Shown here piece after piece: positions 21,464 to 32,294 of a DNA stretch of 64,000 nt. The notes under the pieces were generated by a model. The model was not told the origin of the DNA. It made no database searches and was given only the letters and a program-made list of their open reading frames with translations. A program made the translations under genes and the position numbers. Source of the DNA: Crambe crambe. Its lineage: Eukaryota > Porifera > Demospongiae > Poecilosclerida > Crambeidae. The stretch spans positions 310,001-374,000 of the forward strand of contig OZ004583.1 of NCBI GenBank assembly GCA_963924555.1, given 5' to 3'. How positions within the stretch are numbered: position 1 is the first letter of the stretch; each line of letters starts with the position of its first letter.

Positions 21464-22609
21464 CTAGTTGAGGATTTTGAAAAAGTACTCTGATTCTAAA
21501 GTCCCGTCTTCAGGTAGATCGGTGCAGTGAAGAGCATTCTTCACTTTATCTTCGCCAAACTTTGCCCTCAATGTATTGGGCCGCAAGTGTCTTGCAATTT
21601 CGGGGTCACTTGGTCCAACAAATTCCCGAAACTTTGAGTGTGCGTCCTTCCCTGTTATCTCCATGGCAATGCAAGGTCCTGACATGATCTCATCCACCAT
21701 GCCACCGTATTCCCTAACCACTCCCTTATACACCTCATAAAATTCTTCTGAATTTGCTTTATTCATACTTCTAAGCTGAAGCGCCGATATCTCTAAACCA
21801 AGTCCAGAATTGATGATTTCCATGATGATTTTGCCAGTTAGTCCTGCCGCAACAGCATGAGGTTTGATGATACCCAATGTACAGTCAGATTCACCCAATG
21901 TGGCAGTGACCATACCTTTCGGTTTCTTTTTTGCTGCTCCAAAGAAGAAATCGATTTCACGCTGAGCAGCTTCTGGAGAATCAGAGCCATGACAGGCATT
22001 TCTAGTGACATTACTTCCAAATTGGGCCCTGATGGAGTCTGGGGAGTCATTACGGGCATCAACAGGGTCAGTTGGGCCTAGAATCGTTCGCCAATTCTTG
22101 ATAGCATCTGGACCAGTAATCTCAAAAGCAAGAACAGGAGCTTCTGTCATGAGATCAAGAAGTCGTTCAAAGAATTCCTTACCCTTATGCTCACTATAAA
22201 ACTCAGCAGCCTCTTCTCTGGATAACAAAAGCATTCTAGCATTGCAAATGGTGAAACCTTCACTGGCAACTCGATCCAAGATCTCACCCATTTTATTCAT
22301 GCAGTCCGGCTTGATCATGACTAGAGTTTTCTCCTTCATCTTACCCAGTTTGTCCTTAGTGTACTTGTCGCCAAAATCTACAATGTTAAGCTGGCGTGAG
22401 TGCACGTTGACGGCGGATCCAATAAACAGATCCTTCAGATTCAGGTTATCATTTCTAGATCTCTTCAGGAAAATACGTTTGCTTTTAAGGTCGTACATTT
22501 CCACTGCGTTATCGGAAGGATAAAAGAGAAGCTGGTATTTTCTGATAAAAGAAGCATGAGGATCGTACCACTCCGCCACAAAGGCATACCTATCGTCTTT
22601 GCTAGCCAT
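21464..22609 (-). CDS. NME7: NME7, DM10-domain double nucleoside diphosphate kinase
   Basis: Intronless, 381 residues (human NME7 is 376). Domain order is DM10 (about residues 1-90, FVAEWYDPHASFIRKYQLLFY), NDK-A (about 92-225) and NDK-B (about 240-375). Both NDK domains keep the histidine that carries phosphate in active NDKs (NACHGSDSPEAA and ALHCTDLPEDG). By family knowledge it is a gamma-tubulin ring complex and ciliary axoneme protein; a role at flagellar or centrosomal microtubules is likely. It lies tandem to UROC1 (118 bp upstream of its ATG is the UROC1 stop) and converges with TMEM243. Together with ALG11 it is one of two intronless genes in an intron-rich window. Confidence 0.96.
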   Translation of the reverse strand: MASKDDRYAFVAEWYDPHASFIRKYQLLFYPSDNAVEMYDLKSKRIFLKRSRNDNLNLKDLFIGSAVNVHSRQLNIVDFGDKYTKDKLGKMKEKTLVMIKPDCMNKMGEILDRVASEGFTICNARMLLLSREEAAEFYSEHKGKEFFERLLDLMTEAPVLAFEITGPDAIKNWRTILGPTDPVDARNDSPDSIRAQFGSNVTRNACHGSDSPEAAQREIDFFFGAAKKKPKGMVTATLGESDCTLGIIKPHAVAAGLTGKIIMEIINSGLGLEISALQLRSMNKANSEEFYEVYKGVVREYGGMVDEIMSGPCIAMEITGKDAHSKFREFVGPSDPEIARHLRPNTLRAKFGEDKVKNALHCTDLPEDGTLESEYFFKILN

Positions 22610-22726
22610 CTTTGCGCCAAATGGACTGCGTTACCTAGTAACACTCCTGGTCATGTGACAAGCGCATGATGATATAGTGACGATACTGTACCTAATATTA
22701 TTACCTATTGGAAAATTGATGAAAAA

Positions 22727-25700
22727 TTAGTTTTTGAAAACTTGGTCTAATATTTTATGGTCAGTTACTTCATGGGGTATGGTGATGTTCAGTTTAGGCT
22801 GTCTCGCCATAGCTTCACACAGTGTCTCCTTGGCTAGAGGATGTCCGGACCAACTACGACGAGAAATCTGCAAAACATTATAATAATGACATTAACTATC
22901 ACTGACTAACCACTGATGATTGCTTACCCCATTCAGAACATCCCACGAAAGCATTGCCTTAACTCGTTCAGCTGCATCCTTGGGTACAAAACACAAAAAC
23001 TTTTTATACATACCATTCTACTCACTATAGTTTACCTCTGATCCATCAAGAACCAAACCAAAACCTCCATTAATCACTTCTCCCCTATAATCAAACAAGC
23101 ATTGAATCGACGAAATCTTTCTACTGTGATGATCCCTTACCAACCAACACCCCCACCATTGTGTATAGCAACCCAAGTGGCTCCTCGAAAAGAATCACCA
23201 ATGACATTATGAATGGCCATGTCTGCAAAAAAAAAAAAATAATAATAATAATAATAATAATAATTAAAAATAAACTATACCAGCACAGAATTTAGATCCA
23301 TCCTCTATATTTGACGTTTCTCTGAACGGACTAAAAAATGAAGTGTTTGTTACATACACTGGGAGGAAAGGGAGGGAGGATTTTCTGTATACCTGTCTGT
23401 CCCACTAACATCATGGTGATCCCGACTGAGCACCACTGGAGCCTATATACAATTATGATATCTCAAATTATTAGCCAGCTAGAATACTTATTTAACCTTA
23501 AGTCTGCCCTCAGTGACTGCTCTATTGAAGGCCAGGGCCACTGCTATTCGTCCTTCTTCGTTGCTGTAAAGGATGCGAGCTTGTGAACCCACGACCTTCA
23601 CACAAAGCAATCATGTAGCTAAGGTGACATTATTGTACCAAAAATGAGGTTATAACACACCAGTTGATGTTTAGATGCCTCTCTGATCCACAAACAATTG
23701 TCTTCGAACTGCTGCTTCACTCGTTCAGGCACTATTTAAAAGGACAAAGTACAAATAGCCTCTTTTTGATTGAATCCACTGTCTCTCCAGTGTGAGGTTC
23801 TCTCCAAACCTCTTCCATACCTCCTTGCTTTATAATTCCTTCCAAAACTTCCAGTGCCAAACTATCAGTGACTGCTAAGTCGCTAGGACAACCAGATGTA
23901 CATACCCATCGAAAGGGACCAAAGCCTAATGAGAAGATGTCCCTGTGAAAATGGTCATTTATTATTTCAAATTACAACTAATTACTAGGGCTTACCCCAT
24001 AATGTCTTGCACATAGGAAGGGTAGGCGAATACACCAGGTGAAGCAAGAGGTTTGCACACATCAGCCCCTATAATTATCAATTTTCAGGAATGTTATGTG
24101 ATTATCATGTGATCTCAAATCTCACCAGCTCTACTGGCTTCTAGTAGAAATGCATTTCCGTAATCCCAGAAGTACATGCCAGCATCTGCCAACTTGTTGA
24201 TAGCTGCAACTTGCCGTCTCAAACTACAAGGATGGCAAGACTCACCACAACTCCTGCTGGCCCTGCCCACAAGCTGGCTAAGTCCTCAACCCATTTTGAC
24301 CGAAAACTACCCACCATCCAGCTGGCTTTACGTGAGGTTTCCAGGTTACCTTGTTTTAACGAGTTCCTTGAATCTCATGGGATCAGTTCTAAGGACTTCC
24401 CGTGCTTCCTCAAAGTTGAGCTGGACGGGATAATAGCCACCTCCATACGGGTCATGAAGACTGGTCTGGTCCGAGCCAAGATCCACCAATCTCTCTCCAG
24501 TCCTCTCATGCTCCATGGCTAGTCTTTCCCTACACAGAAAATACATTAGAATTACTCTAGCAACTTGACTACTATAAAATACAATCACTCACTTACCATA
24601 AGTCCACTACGTTTCCCAAGTAGCCAAGACTAACTGCCTTACAATCCCTCTTGGCCCTCCTACCCAAGGGAAAAACATATCAGCACATTGCATGATAACA
24701 ATACTTTTCAATTAGCAGCCTCTATCTTGGTTGAGTACACACCTGATTCTATCCAGACATGCATCAACACTTTCTGTCCACTCCATCAACCAACCTTGCT
24801 CGAAACGTTTCATCAGAGCTGCTTTGTTAACCTGCAGGTATACATTTAGTAATACCTTCATTACTCTCTCTCTCTCTCTCTCCACACACCCTCCTCACCC
24901 CACCTCAGCAATGACTCCTACACATCCAGCAATGACAGCTGCTTTGGCTTGAGCACCACTCATTCCCCCCAAGCCTGAAGTCACAAACACCTTTCCTGTG
25001 AGATCCCCTGTCCCCAAGTACCTCCTCCCTGCATTCATCACCGTCAGCTGAAATGAAAAGCAGTGATTGGTCAAAGGTTTGGAAAATATCACTTATCTTG
25101 TACTGTATACTTACCGTAGTGCCATGGACAATGCCCTGAGGCCCAATGTAGCAATAACTGCCTGCCGTCATCTGTCCATACATAGTCACTCCCATGGCAA
25201 ACTGCTTCTCATACTCTTCTTTAGAAGAGTAATTTGGCACCACCTTTATTTAATGGGGAGATAGACTAAATTACTGATTCATCAGTATACTGACCAGATT
25301 ACTGACAGTATACTGGCCAGATTACTGAATAAGATTACTACTAACCATGCCGTTGGATATCACACAGCGTGGAGCCTGTGGGGATGAGGGGAAGAGTCCC
25401 ATTGGGTGTCCAGAGTAGAGAACAAGTGTTTGATCTTCCTCCATTGTGGAGAGAAAGTGCATCACCAGCCAGAATTGTGCCCAGTTAGAGAGCACCTGTC
25501 CATTTCCTCCGTAAGTGACCAACTCCTCAGGAAACTGCAGAACAGTAGTAATGTTAATACAGCATGCCAATGCCTCAGAGTTACTTTATCCTGAAACGCC
25601 TATTTTATTTGACTTGCCTGGGCCACATGAGGATCCAAGTTGTTCATGAGCATGTGCATAATGGCAGCTGCCTGTCCACACTGAACAGGATACTCATGAA

Positions 25701-26031
25701 AGGGATAGGCCTTCATCTCAATGGCGGGTTTAAACCGATACATGTAAATATGTCCATATTCCTGCAACTCCTTGGCAAATTCTGGTGCCAGAACTGAGTG
25801 GATGCGAGCAGGAAAGTAGCGCAGAGCATTTCGAAGGGCAAGCTGAGGTCATTAAAATTGAATAGTGTTGTTTTTGTATTAAACTAGTAATAACTAGATC
25901 CTTGCCTTTCTCTCATCTGGGCTCAACTGAGGGGTCCTGACTGGTGCATGAGGAAGGTTCGGGTCTCGTAAACGAGGAGGCGGTAGGGGATCTATAGGGA
26001 GCCCTGCACAAACACTCACTAAAGCCGCCAT
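22727..26031 (-). CDS. UROC1: Urocanate hydratase (urocanase)
   Basis: More than ten short exons. It converts urocanate to imidazolone propionate, the second step of histidine breakdown, using tightly bound NAD+. Conserved stretches in order: LALRNALRYFP, YGGNGQVLSNWAQFW, SGHPMGLFPSS, GVTMYGQMTAGSYCYIGPQG, VFVTSGLGGMSGAQAKAA, DLGSDQTSLHDPYGGGYYP, FFWD-like YFWDYGNAFLLEA, GFGPFRWVCTSG, VLSRDHHDVSGTDSPFRETS and NGGGVGWGEVINGGFGL. The length fits the animal enzyme. Exon 1 (25906-26031, exactly 42 codons) joins the next exon only through a GC-AG intron (25843-25905). It shares a 300-bp divergent promoter with HAL, whose product is its substrate. Confidence 0.95.
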
Positions 26032-26331
26032 TATTATCTCTTTGAAGTTTGATCACTGGCGCGGCATTCCGGCGGTAGAATAGTATTCTCTCGTATATTA
26101 CACACACGCCTGTGTCACACCTTTGATTATTCTCGTATATTAGACACACGCCCGCGTCACACCTCTGACACACCTCCAAATTAAGTGGCGGAGGATATTT
26201 ACATTCACAATGTACAGGTTATACCAGTTACATTACCTGTTTTTCTGGAACATTCTTCTAGCATAAAAATTAAATTTCCGCAGGCAGGCCCTAAAGCTAA
26301 CCCCTTTTGAAGACTGAAACTTTCAAGTGTC
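26032..26331. promoter_or_regulatory. Bidirectional promoter of UROC1 and HAL with a direct repeat
   Basis: The 300 bp between the two start codons contains two copies of a unit of about 38 bp (26089-26126 and 26131-26168, 42 bp apart) sharing TCTCGTATATTA, CACACGCC and GTCACACCT. The repeat lies just upstream of the UROC1 start and about 165 bp from HAL. It is a good candidate for a duplicated transcription-factor module; the factor is unknown. Confidence 0.6.
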
Positions 26332-27860
26332 ATGAAGATGAGGTTTTTCGTGAAGAATCGCGTTAATGGCGAAACTTACGTAATCCCTTGTGACGACTCC
26401 GCTGCGCCAGTGGAGGTGCTAAAGCTGAAGATAATCTCACGACTTGGGAAGACTGGAAAGGAAAGTGAACATGGGGCTTCACATCTGGTCTTGGCTGGGA
26501 GTGAGGCTATTCTAAATGATAAAGATGCAATCAGTGATGTGTTACAAGATGGAGACTTCATATCCTTGATATGTGAGTCACTAACACCTTTGCACTGGAG
26601 TATTGTTAATGTTATTTTTCCTTCAGGTAAAGATGTGGATAGATCTGATTCACATGCCAGTGAAGATATTTCCACTCTTCCTCGATATGAATCGTATCCA
26701 ATGGCAAATTTAGAAAAAGCTCTGTTACAATAGAAATTAATACTTTCAAATTACCTTAACTCTTTCACCTTTTGAATCAGGTCTGTTTATCAGGCTTTAG
26801 GCAAGGACATCAAGACTGCTCAGGTATCCAAGGGCTGCTTTGATATGTTAGCGACTCACACAGACAATATTCAGTTTAATAGTGCATGATTTTAGCACTA
26901 GGCAAATCAACTATGCTCTATTAATTATCATCACTATTCTATTCGCACCCACAGTGGATCGAACTGGATGGGAAATCCCTGACAATTGAGGACTTAATGA
27001 AGATTGGCAGAGGAGAATATCGTGTCAAGGTACAGATGGGACTCTAATGGAGTCAAATAGAAGGTGTCTTTCTTTTAGAGAGTGAGTCAGTGAGAGGACT
27101 CAGGGAAGAAGAAGTCCTTAGGTCCCTCTGATGACCTTCAGCAGTCCTGGTTATACCATTCTTCATGATAATCATATGTTGATGATGTTGTTTGTCTCTT
27201 GTAGCTCACTAAAGATGCCATTGATGTAGTTGCCAAGTCACGTGCAGTTGTGGATGAATTTGTGAAGGAACACAAAGGTAGGGTATACTTTCTAATCTCT
27301 CCTGTCTCTTTAGCCACTCCCCCTCCCTGTCCTTCCCTCCCTCCCCCTCTCTCCCATCTCTTCCTCCTCCTCTCTCTGTAGTCGTATATGGAATCACCAC
27401 TGGATTCGGGAAATTTGCTCAAGTTACTGTACCTGAAGACAGGCTAATGTAAGAGCTTCACCTTTATCGTTCCTTGGTCATTTTTTACCGATCATCCCTC
27501 CTTTTCTTCTCAGAGATCTACAAGAATGCCTGATACGATCCCATGCAGCAGGCGTTGGTCCTCCTCTCCCACCTAATCAAGTCCGTCGTCTCCTGACCCT
27601 GCGAATCAACGTCCTCTCTAAGGGATTCAGCGGAGTACGTTTGGAGACCATCCAAAGTCTCATAGCTGCTCTCAATGGTAGGCACTAGTCGTGTTAAAGT
27701 GCATGTAAGTATTGGTGACAATGGTAGGCACTGATCATGTCAGGCTACATGTAACAGGGGACAGTCTATTGATGGCTGCTATTTTGGTTGAGGGTAAATT
27801 ATGACCACAACTGTCTCAGTGGGAACAAAACTTGCTTCCACAACTTCCTGCAGCTATATA

Positions 27861-27896
<36 letters not shown>

Positions 27897-29673
27897 AGCC
27901 TCATGTTTGCCATACATTCCCCTTAAGGGGACAGTGGGGGCCAGTGGAGATTTGGCCCCCCTGAGCCACCTGGCCTTGGGAATGATGGGGGAGGGGCGTA
28001 TGTGGAGTCCCACCACTGGATGGGGACAGGCCAAGGACGTCCTTGATGCTCATGGATTAAATGGTATCTCTCTCTCCCCAAAGGAGGTAAGTAAAATGTG
28101 AAGCATCAAGAAACGATTGACTAGCAAAATGTCTCTGAATTTTCCTCTCAGGGTCTAGCACTGATAAATGGTACACAGTTCATCTGTGCTATTGGTGCCG
28201 AGGCCATCCATCGTGCAGACATGATTGCCAAGCAAGCAGATATCATTGCTGCCTTCTCCATCGAAGTTCTACAGGGCACCCCTCGGGCATTTGATTATGA
28301 TATCCATGCCAACAGGCCTCATCCTGGACAGCAGTTGGTGGCCTCCAGGCTCAGAGCTTTGTTGGACTCCAATGTCCATCCATCTGAAATAAGAAGTAAG
28401 ACAAAGAAAGAGACCAGACAAGTTGATCAACAATCTTCCTCTATTCTGCAGCCAATCATAAGAATTGTGGGCGTGTCCAGGACCCATACACCATGCGTTG
28501 TGTCCCCCAGGTCAGCCCTAGCCCACCCCTAGCCCTAGCTCCAGTAAGCCCAAGACCCATAAACCATTATGTTGGGTCCCACAGGTCCATGGGATAGTCA
28601 ATGACACCATCAACTTTGTGCAAGGAATAATCACCACTGAAATGAACAGTGCTCTGGACAATCCAGTAAGTTGAGATAGGAGATACGGTCACATGACTTG
28701 CTGGCACTATTCATCAGATGGTGCTGGCCAAACGTAAAGAGACTATTTCAGGTGGAAACTTCCATGGAGAGTACCCAGCCAAGGTGAGTGCACTGTCTGG
28801 AAAGAGTCTGATTCAAAAAAGAGTCTGATCTGCATAGGCACTGGATTACTTGGCCATAGGGGTGCACGAACTTGCCAATATCAGCGAGAGACGGCAGGAG
28901 AGGTTGATCAACCCAGCCTACAGTAGCCTCCCAGCCTTCTTGGTGAATGAAGGAGGAATCAATTCAGGATTCATGATTGCCCACTGCACCTCTGCTGCCC
29001 TAGGTGAGTGAGTGGATCTGATGTAACCTTGTACTTTATGGCCTTGGATACAGGGCTACATCAGATGATGTATCTGAATTTCTTTTTGGAATCATGAAAT
29101 GACTGTCAATGTTTTCAATATAGTATCTGAGAATAAGGTTCTCACTCATCCTTCTTCTGTTGATTCTATCTCTACCTCTGCTGGGACTGAGGACCATGTA
29201 TCAATGGGAGGTTTTGCCGCTCGAAAGGCACTGGAAGTCGTCAAGCATGTTGAACAGGTTCTGGCCATTGAGTTGTTGGCTGCCTGCCAGGCACTGGAGT
29301 TCCACAGACCCATGAAGACCACAGTACCTCTAGAGGGGGTGTACCAGCTGGTCAGATCTGTGGCAAAGTAGGCTGGCTAATTCATGCCAGATATTAAGAT
29401 GTCATTCTCTTTGTTCTCCTCAGACCGTGGGATAAAGACAGGTATTTTGCTCCAGACATCGAAGCTGCTACCAAACTCCTCACAGAAGGAAAGGTACCTT
29501 AAGTTGTTGACTAACCCCTTGACCAATGCTTCCTCCTTTACTGTGTGTGTTACAAGGTATGGAAAGTGGTAGAGCCATATATCAAGGGGTACAATGCAGA
29601 ATTCATCGAGGCCCCTTCCTATCCATCTTCACCTCAGACAACGGAATCGATATCGATCATGCCAAAAGAATGA
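26332..29673 (+). CDS. HAL: Histidine ammonia-lyase (histidase)
   Basis: More than ten exons, about 650 residues, similar to human HAL (657). It deaminates L-histidine to urocanate. The N-terminal domain seen in animal HALs is present ([20 protein letters not shown]). Then come [27 protein letters not shown], the MIO cofactor site [18 protein letters not shown] (Ala-Ser-Gly cyclises), [27 protein letters not shown] and [20 protein letters not shown]. The last exon (from about 29557) ends IMPKE. An internal junction near 26730 uses a weak GTTACA donor, placed by frame and homology. The gene is divergent from UROC1, the next enzyme. A copy of its last exon lies at 31083-31192. Confidence 0.96.
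27864..27893. repeat. (CT)15 microsatellite forming a 3' splice-site tract
   Basis: An uninterrupted CT run ends a few bases before the acceptor CAACAG at about 27898 in HAL, so it serves as the polypyrimidine tract of that intron. Confidence 0.85.
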
Positions 29674-29878
29674 TATTAAAAAAGTCACAATCTGAACTCT
29701 ACAAATATTCATTAATCTGCTGCTACACACCCAATATTATACCAACCCCCAATTGCAATTTGAACATTCAACTGATTTTATCCCCAATTAATCTTTGTCA
29801 CACTTACCATCTTTAACTGACAACAATGCAATGATTTCTTAAGTATAAAGGTGATCATCACCATAATAATTATTAGTG

Positions 29879-30710
29879 TTACTTGGTGGGTGTGGACCCA
29901 GAGGTAGCCGCTGCTTTCCACTTGCGTAGCTCAGTGAAGATGTAGGAGTAGTGGATCATGCTGTCTGATGCGTTATAAGGACGGTTACTGTTGGTGGAGA
30001 ACTGAGGGGGTGAAATAACATTAGGATAATCCAGTAAACCCTTGATGAATCCTGTCAACTTCTCCCAGGACTGTGCGACAGAATCATTCCCTTGGTCTTC
30101 TGTTTCCACAACGACAACGATCACCTTATTTGTAGAATCCATCACAATTGGACCAAACTTAACTGCGTAGGACCTGACTTCATAAATATAACCTTTGACC
30201 CAAATCTTTGAGCCCTTTCTGGCACTTGGAGCATAGAAGGGACGGAGGTTCATAAAGATGGTGTCGAGGGAGTTGTCAGCAACAATACAGTTCATGGAGT
30301 CCAAGACAGCAAATGTTGTACGGGGGTACTCCGAACTGTGCAGCATATGGACCAATTTCTGTGGTCCTCCTGCAGCTGTGAAGAGAGAGGAAGAATAGGA
30401 AAAAGGTTTATTAGTGAAACCAATAAGAGTTGATAATTCAACAGAATAGTTAGATGGATTCTTAAGACAACATATAACCCTCTTGCTCCATCCTTACTGA
30501 ATGTTTGGGTGGATTGCAAAGTCTCGCACTCCACTGACCAAGAGCCCATGTTCTTGCCTCCTAAAAGCTCCACTTTCTTTTGGAGTAGCTCCACAGCTTG
30601 AGTGGGGTTGTATCCTTCGAGGGGAGGCCATAAGAGGATGCTATGAACACAGTAAAAACTGTGAAACTGAACAATTACACTGAAGCAAGAACTCACCTAC
30701 TTACCCCCAT
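29879..30710 (-). CDS. MED20: Mediator complex subunit 20, copy a
   Basis: Three exons, about 212 residues, the same length as human MED20. Exon 1 is tiny (MGVS, 30697-30710, phase 2 at a GTGAGT donor). Exon 2 encodes NPTQAVELLQKKVELLG and GSWSVECETLQS; exon 3 encodes HMLHSSEYPRTTFAVLDS, CIVADNSLD, ETEDQGNDSVAQSWEKL and a C-terminus ending STPTK. These match the MED20 head-module subunit that pairs with MED18 to link activators and RNA polymerase II. A second intact copy lies at 31391-32207. This copy lies between HAL and a broken ALG12 fragment, and its upstream promoter partner (ALG12) is a pseudogene piece. Confidence 0.9.
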
Positions 30711-30792
30711 TTAGTACGTTAACGAGGTTTTAATCTAGGCGACCCTTACCAAGATAACTATCTACGAAAACCCTTTAATACTGATCACAGAG

Positions 30793-30967
30793 ATGTTCTT
30801 TGATGCATTGCCCCTCCTAATATGCTTTGTATATCTTCTGTTATGTCCGTATACAAAATAGAGGAGAGCTTCAACCTGCAGGCTAAACATGATCTTCTTT
30901 TCAACTATTGTTAGTCTCGCGCGCGCGTCTGGCCCGCGCGACCGCCAGTATGACCACTTGGAATTTC
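30793..30967 (+). pseudogene. ALG12 5' fragment (duplicated, broken)
   Basis: Bases 30793-30900 copy exon 1 of ALG12 (compare 32295-32430), but one base is missing after the codons for CPYTK, giving an immediate TAG. The original intron is replaced by a GC-rich palindromic insert, and only the first about 20 bases of exon 2 (ending GGAATTTC) remain before the sequence switches at about 30968 to HAL intron. This is the junction of a tandem duplication. Confidence 0.85.
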
Positions 30968-31026
30968 GTTGAGGAAAGGTACCTTGAGTTTAGCCTCGCA
31001 AAAAATACGTCTGGCGCGCGAGACTA
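30912..31026. repeat. Two GC-rich palindromic inserts at a duplication junction
   Basis: TAGTCTCGCGCGCG at 30912 and CGCGCGAGACTA ending at 31026 are inverted. A second TAGCCTCGC starts near 30990. The two pieces (about 30912-30945 and 30990-31026) look like two copies of one short palindromic element, sitting in the remnants of the ALG12 intron and the HAL intron. They are far more GC-rich than their surroundings. Confidence 0.55.
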
Positions 31027-31082
31027 CCTCGAGTTGTTGACTAACCCCTTGACCAATGCTTCCTCCTTTGCTGTGTGTGTTA

Positions 31083-31192
31083 GAAAGTGGTAGAGCCATA
31101 TATCAAGGGGTACAATGCAGAATTTATCAAGGCCCCTTCCTATCCATCTTCACCTCAGACAACGGAATCGATATCGATCATGCCAAAAGAAT
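31083..31192 (+). pseudogene. HAL last-exon fragment (duplicated)
   Basis: It closely copies the HAL last exon (29557-29673), including the codons for [11 protein letters not shown]. The stop codon is changed and the splice acceptor is altered (TGTTAG replaces TACAAG with loss of the first codons). No upstream HAL exons are present, so it cannot make a HAL product. It marks the left part of the second duplicated unit. Confidence 0.85.
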
Positions 31193-31390
31193 ATTACAAT
31201 CTGAACTCTACAAATCTTCATTAATCTGCTGCTACACACCCAACATACCAACCCCCAATTGCAATTTGAATATTATTTTAGTGATCTTGTTCACTACTTC
31301 ATATCAATTTTATCCCCAATTAATCTTTGTCACACTTTCTGAAGTATCATTATGGAAAAGGCGATCATCACCACAATAATATTATTAGTG

Positions 31391-32207
31391 TTACTTGGTG
31401 GGTGTGGCCCCAGAGGTAGCCACTGTGGGTTTGCGTATCTGAGTGAAGATGTAGGCATAGTGGATCATGCTGTCTGATGCGTTGTAAGGACGGTTACTGT
31501 TAGCGGAGAACTGAGGGGGTGAAATCGCGTTAGGATAGTCCAGCAAACCCTTGACGAATCCCGTCAACTTCTCCCAGGACTGAGCAACAGAATCATTCCC
31601 TTGGTCTTCTGTTTCCACAACGATCCCCTTATTTGTAGAACCCATCATAACTGGACCAAACTTAACTGCATAGGACTTGACTTCATAAATATAACCTTTG
31701 ACCTCAATCTTTAAGCCCTTTTTGGCACTTGGAGCATAGAAGGGACGGAGATTCATAAAGATGGCATCGAGGGAGTTGTCAGCAACGATACAGTTCATGG
31801 AATCCAGAACAGCAAATGTTGTACGGGGGTACTCTGAACTATGCAGCATATGGATCAATTTCTGTGGTCCTCCTGCAGCTGTGAAGAGAGAAAGAGAAAA
31901 GTAGTCTGATTGTTTTTGCAAATGGATAAGAGTTGATAAATTAACACACAATACGATGGACTCTTAAGACTAACTATCTCTCTTGCTCCATCCTTACTGA
32001 ATGTTTGGGTGGATTGCAAAGTCTCGCACTCCACTGACCAAGAGCCCATGTTCTTGCCTCCTAAAAGCTCCACTTTCTTTTGGAGTAGCTCCACATCTTG
32101 AGTGGGGTTGCATCCTTCGGGGGGATGCAATAAGAGGATGCTGTGAACACAGTAAAAACTGTGAAACTGAACAATTACACTGAAAGAACTCACCTACTTA
32201 GCCCCAT
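31391..32207 (-). CDS. MED20: Mediator complex subunit 20, copy b
   Basis: Three exons with the same layout as copy a: exon 1 MGLS (start 32207, phase 2), exon 2 with NPTQDVELLQKKVELLG, and exon 3 with HMLHSSEYPRTTFAVLDS and ETEDQGNDSVAQSWEKL, ending ATPTK. The frame is intact throughout, and differences from copy a are scattered and mostly mild (the C-terminal helix differs: QIRKPTV against ELRKWKA). It starts 88 bp from the intact ALG12 start, so this copy has kept the ancestral divergent promoter. Which copy is expressed cannot be told from sequence. Confidence 0.9.
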
Positions 32208-32294
32208 TTTTAGCACGTTAACGAGATTTTAATCTAGGCGACCCCTTACCAAGATAACTTTATCTCTTTACCGAGTGAATACCTGATCACAGAG
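32208..32294. promoter_or_regulatory. Divergent promoter interval, MED20b / ALG12
   Basis: 87 bp between start codons. A near copy lies upstream of MED20a (30711-30792), with several small indels. No TATA box is obvious. Confidence 0.55.
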
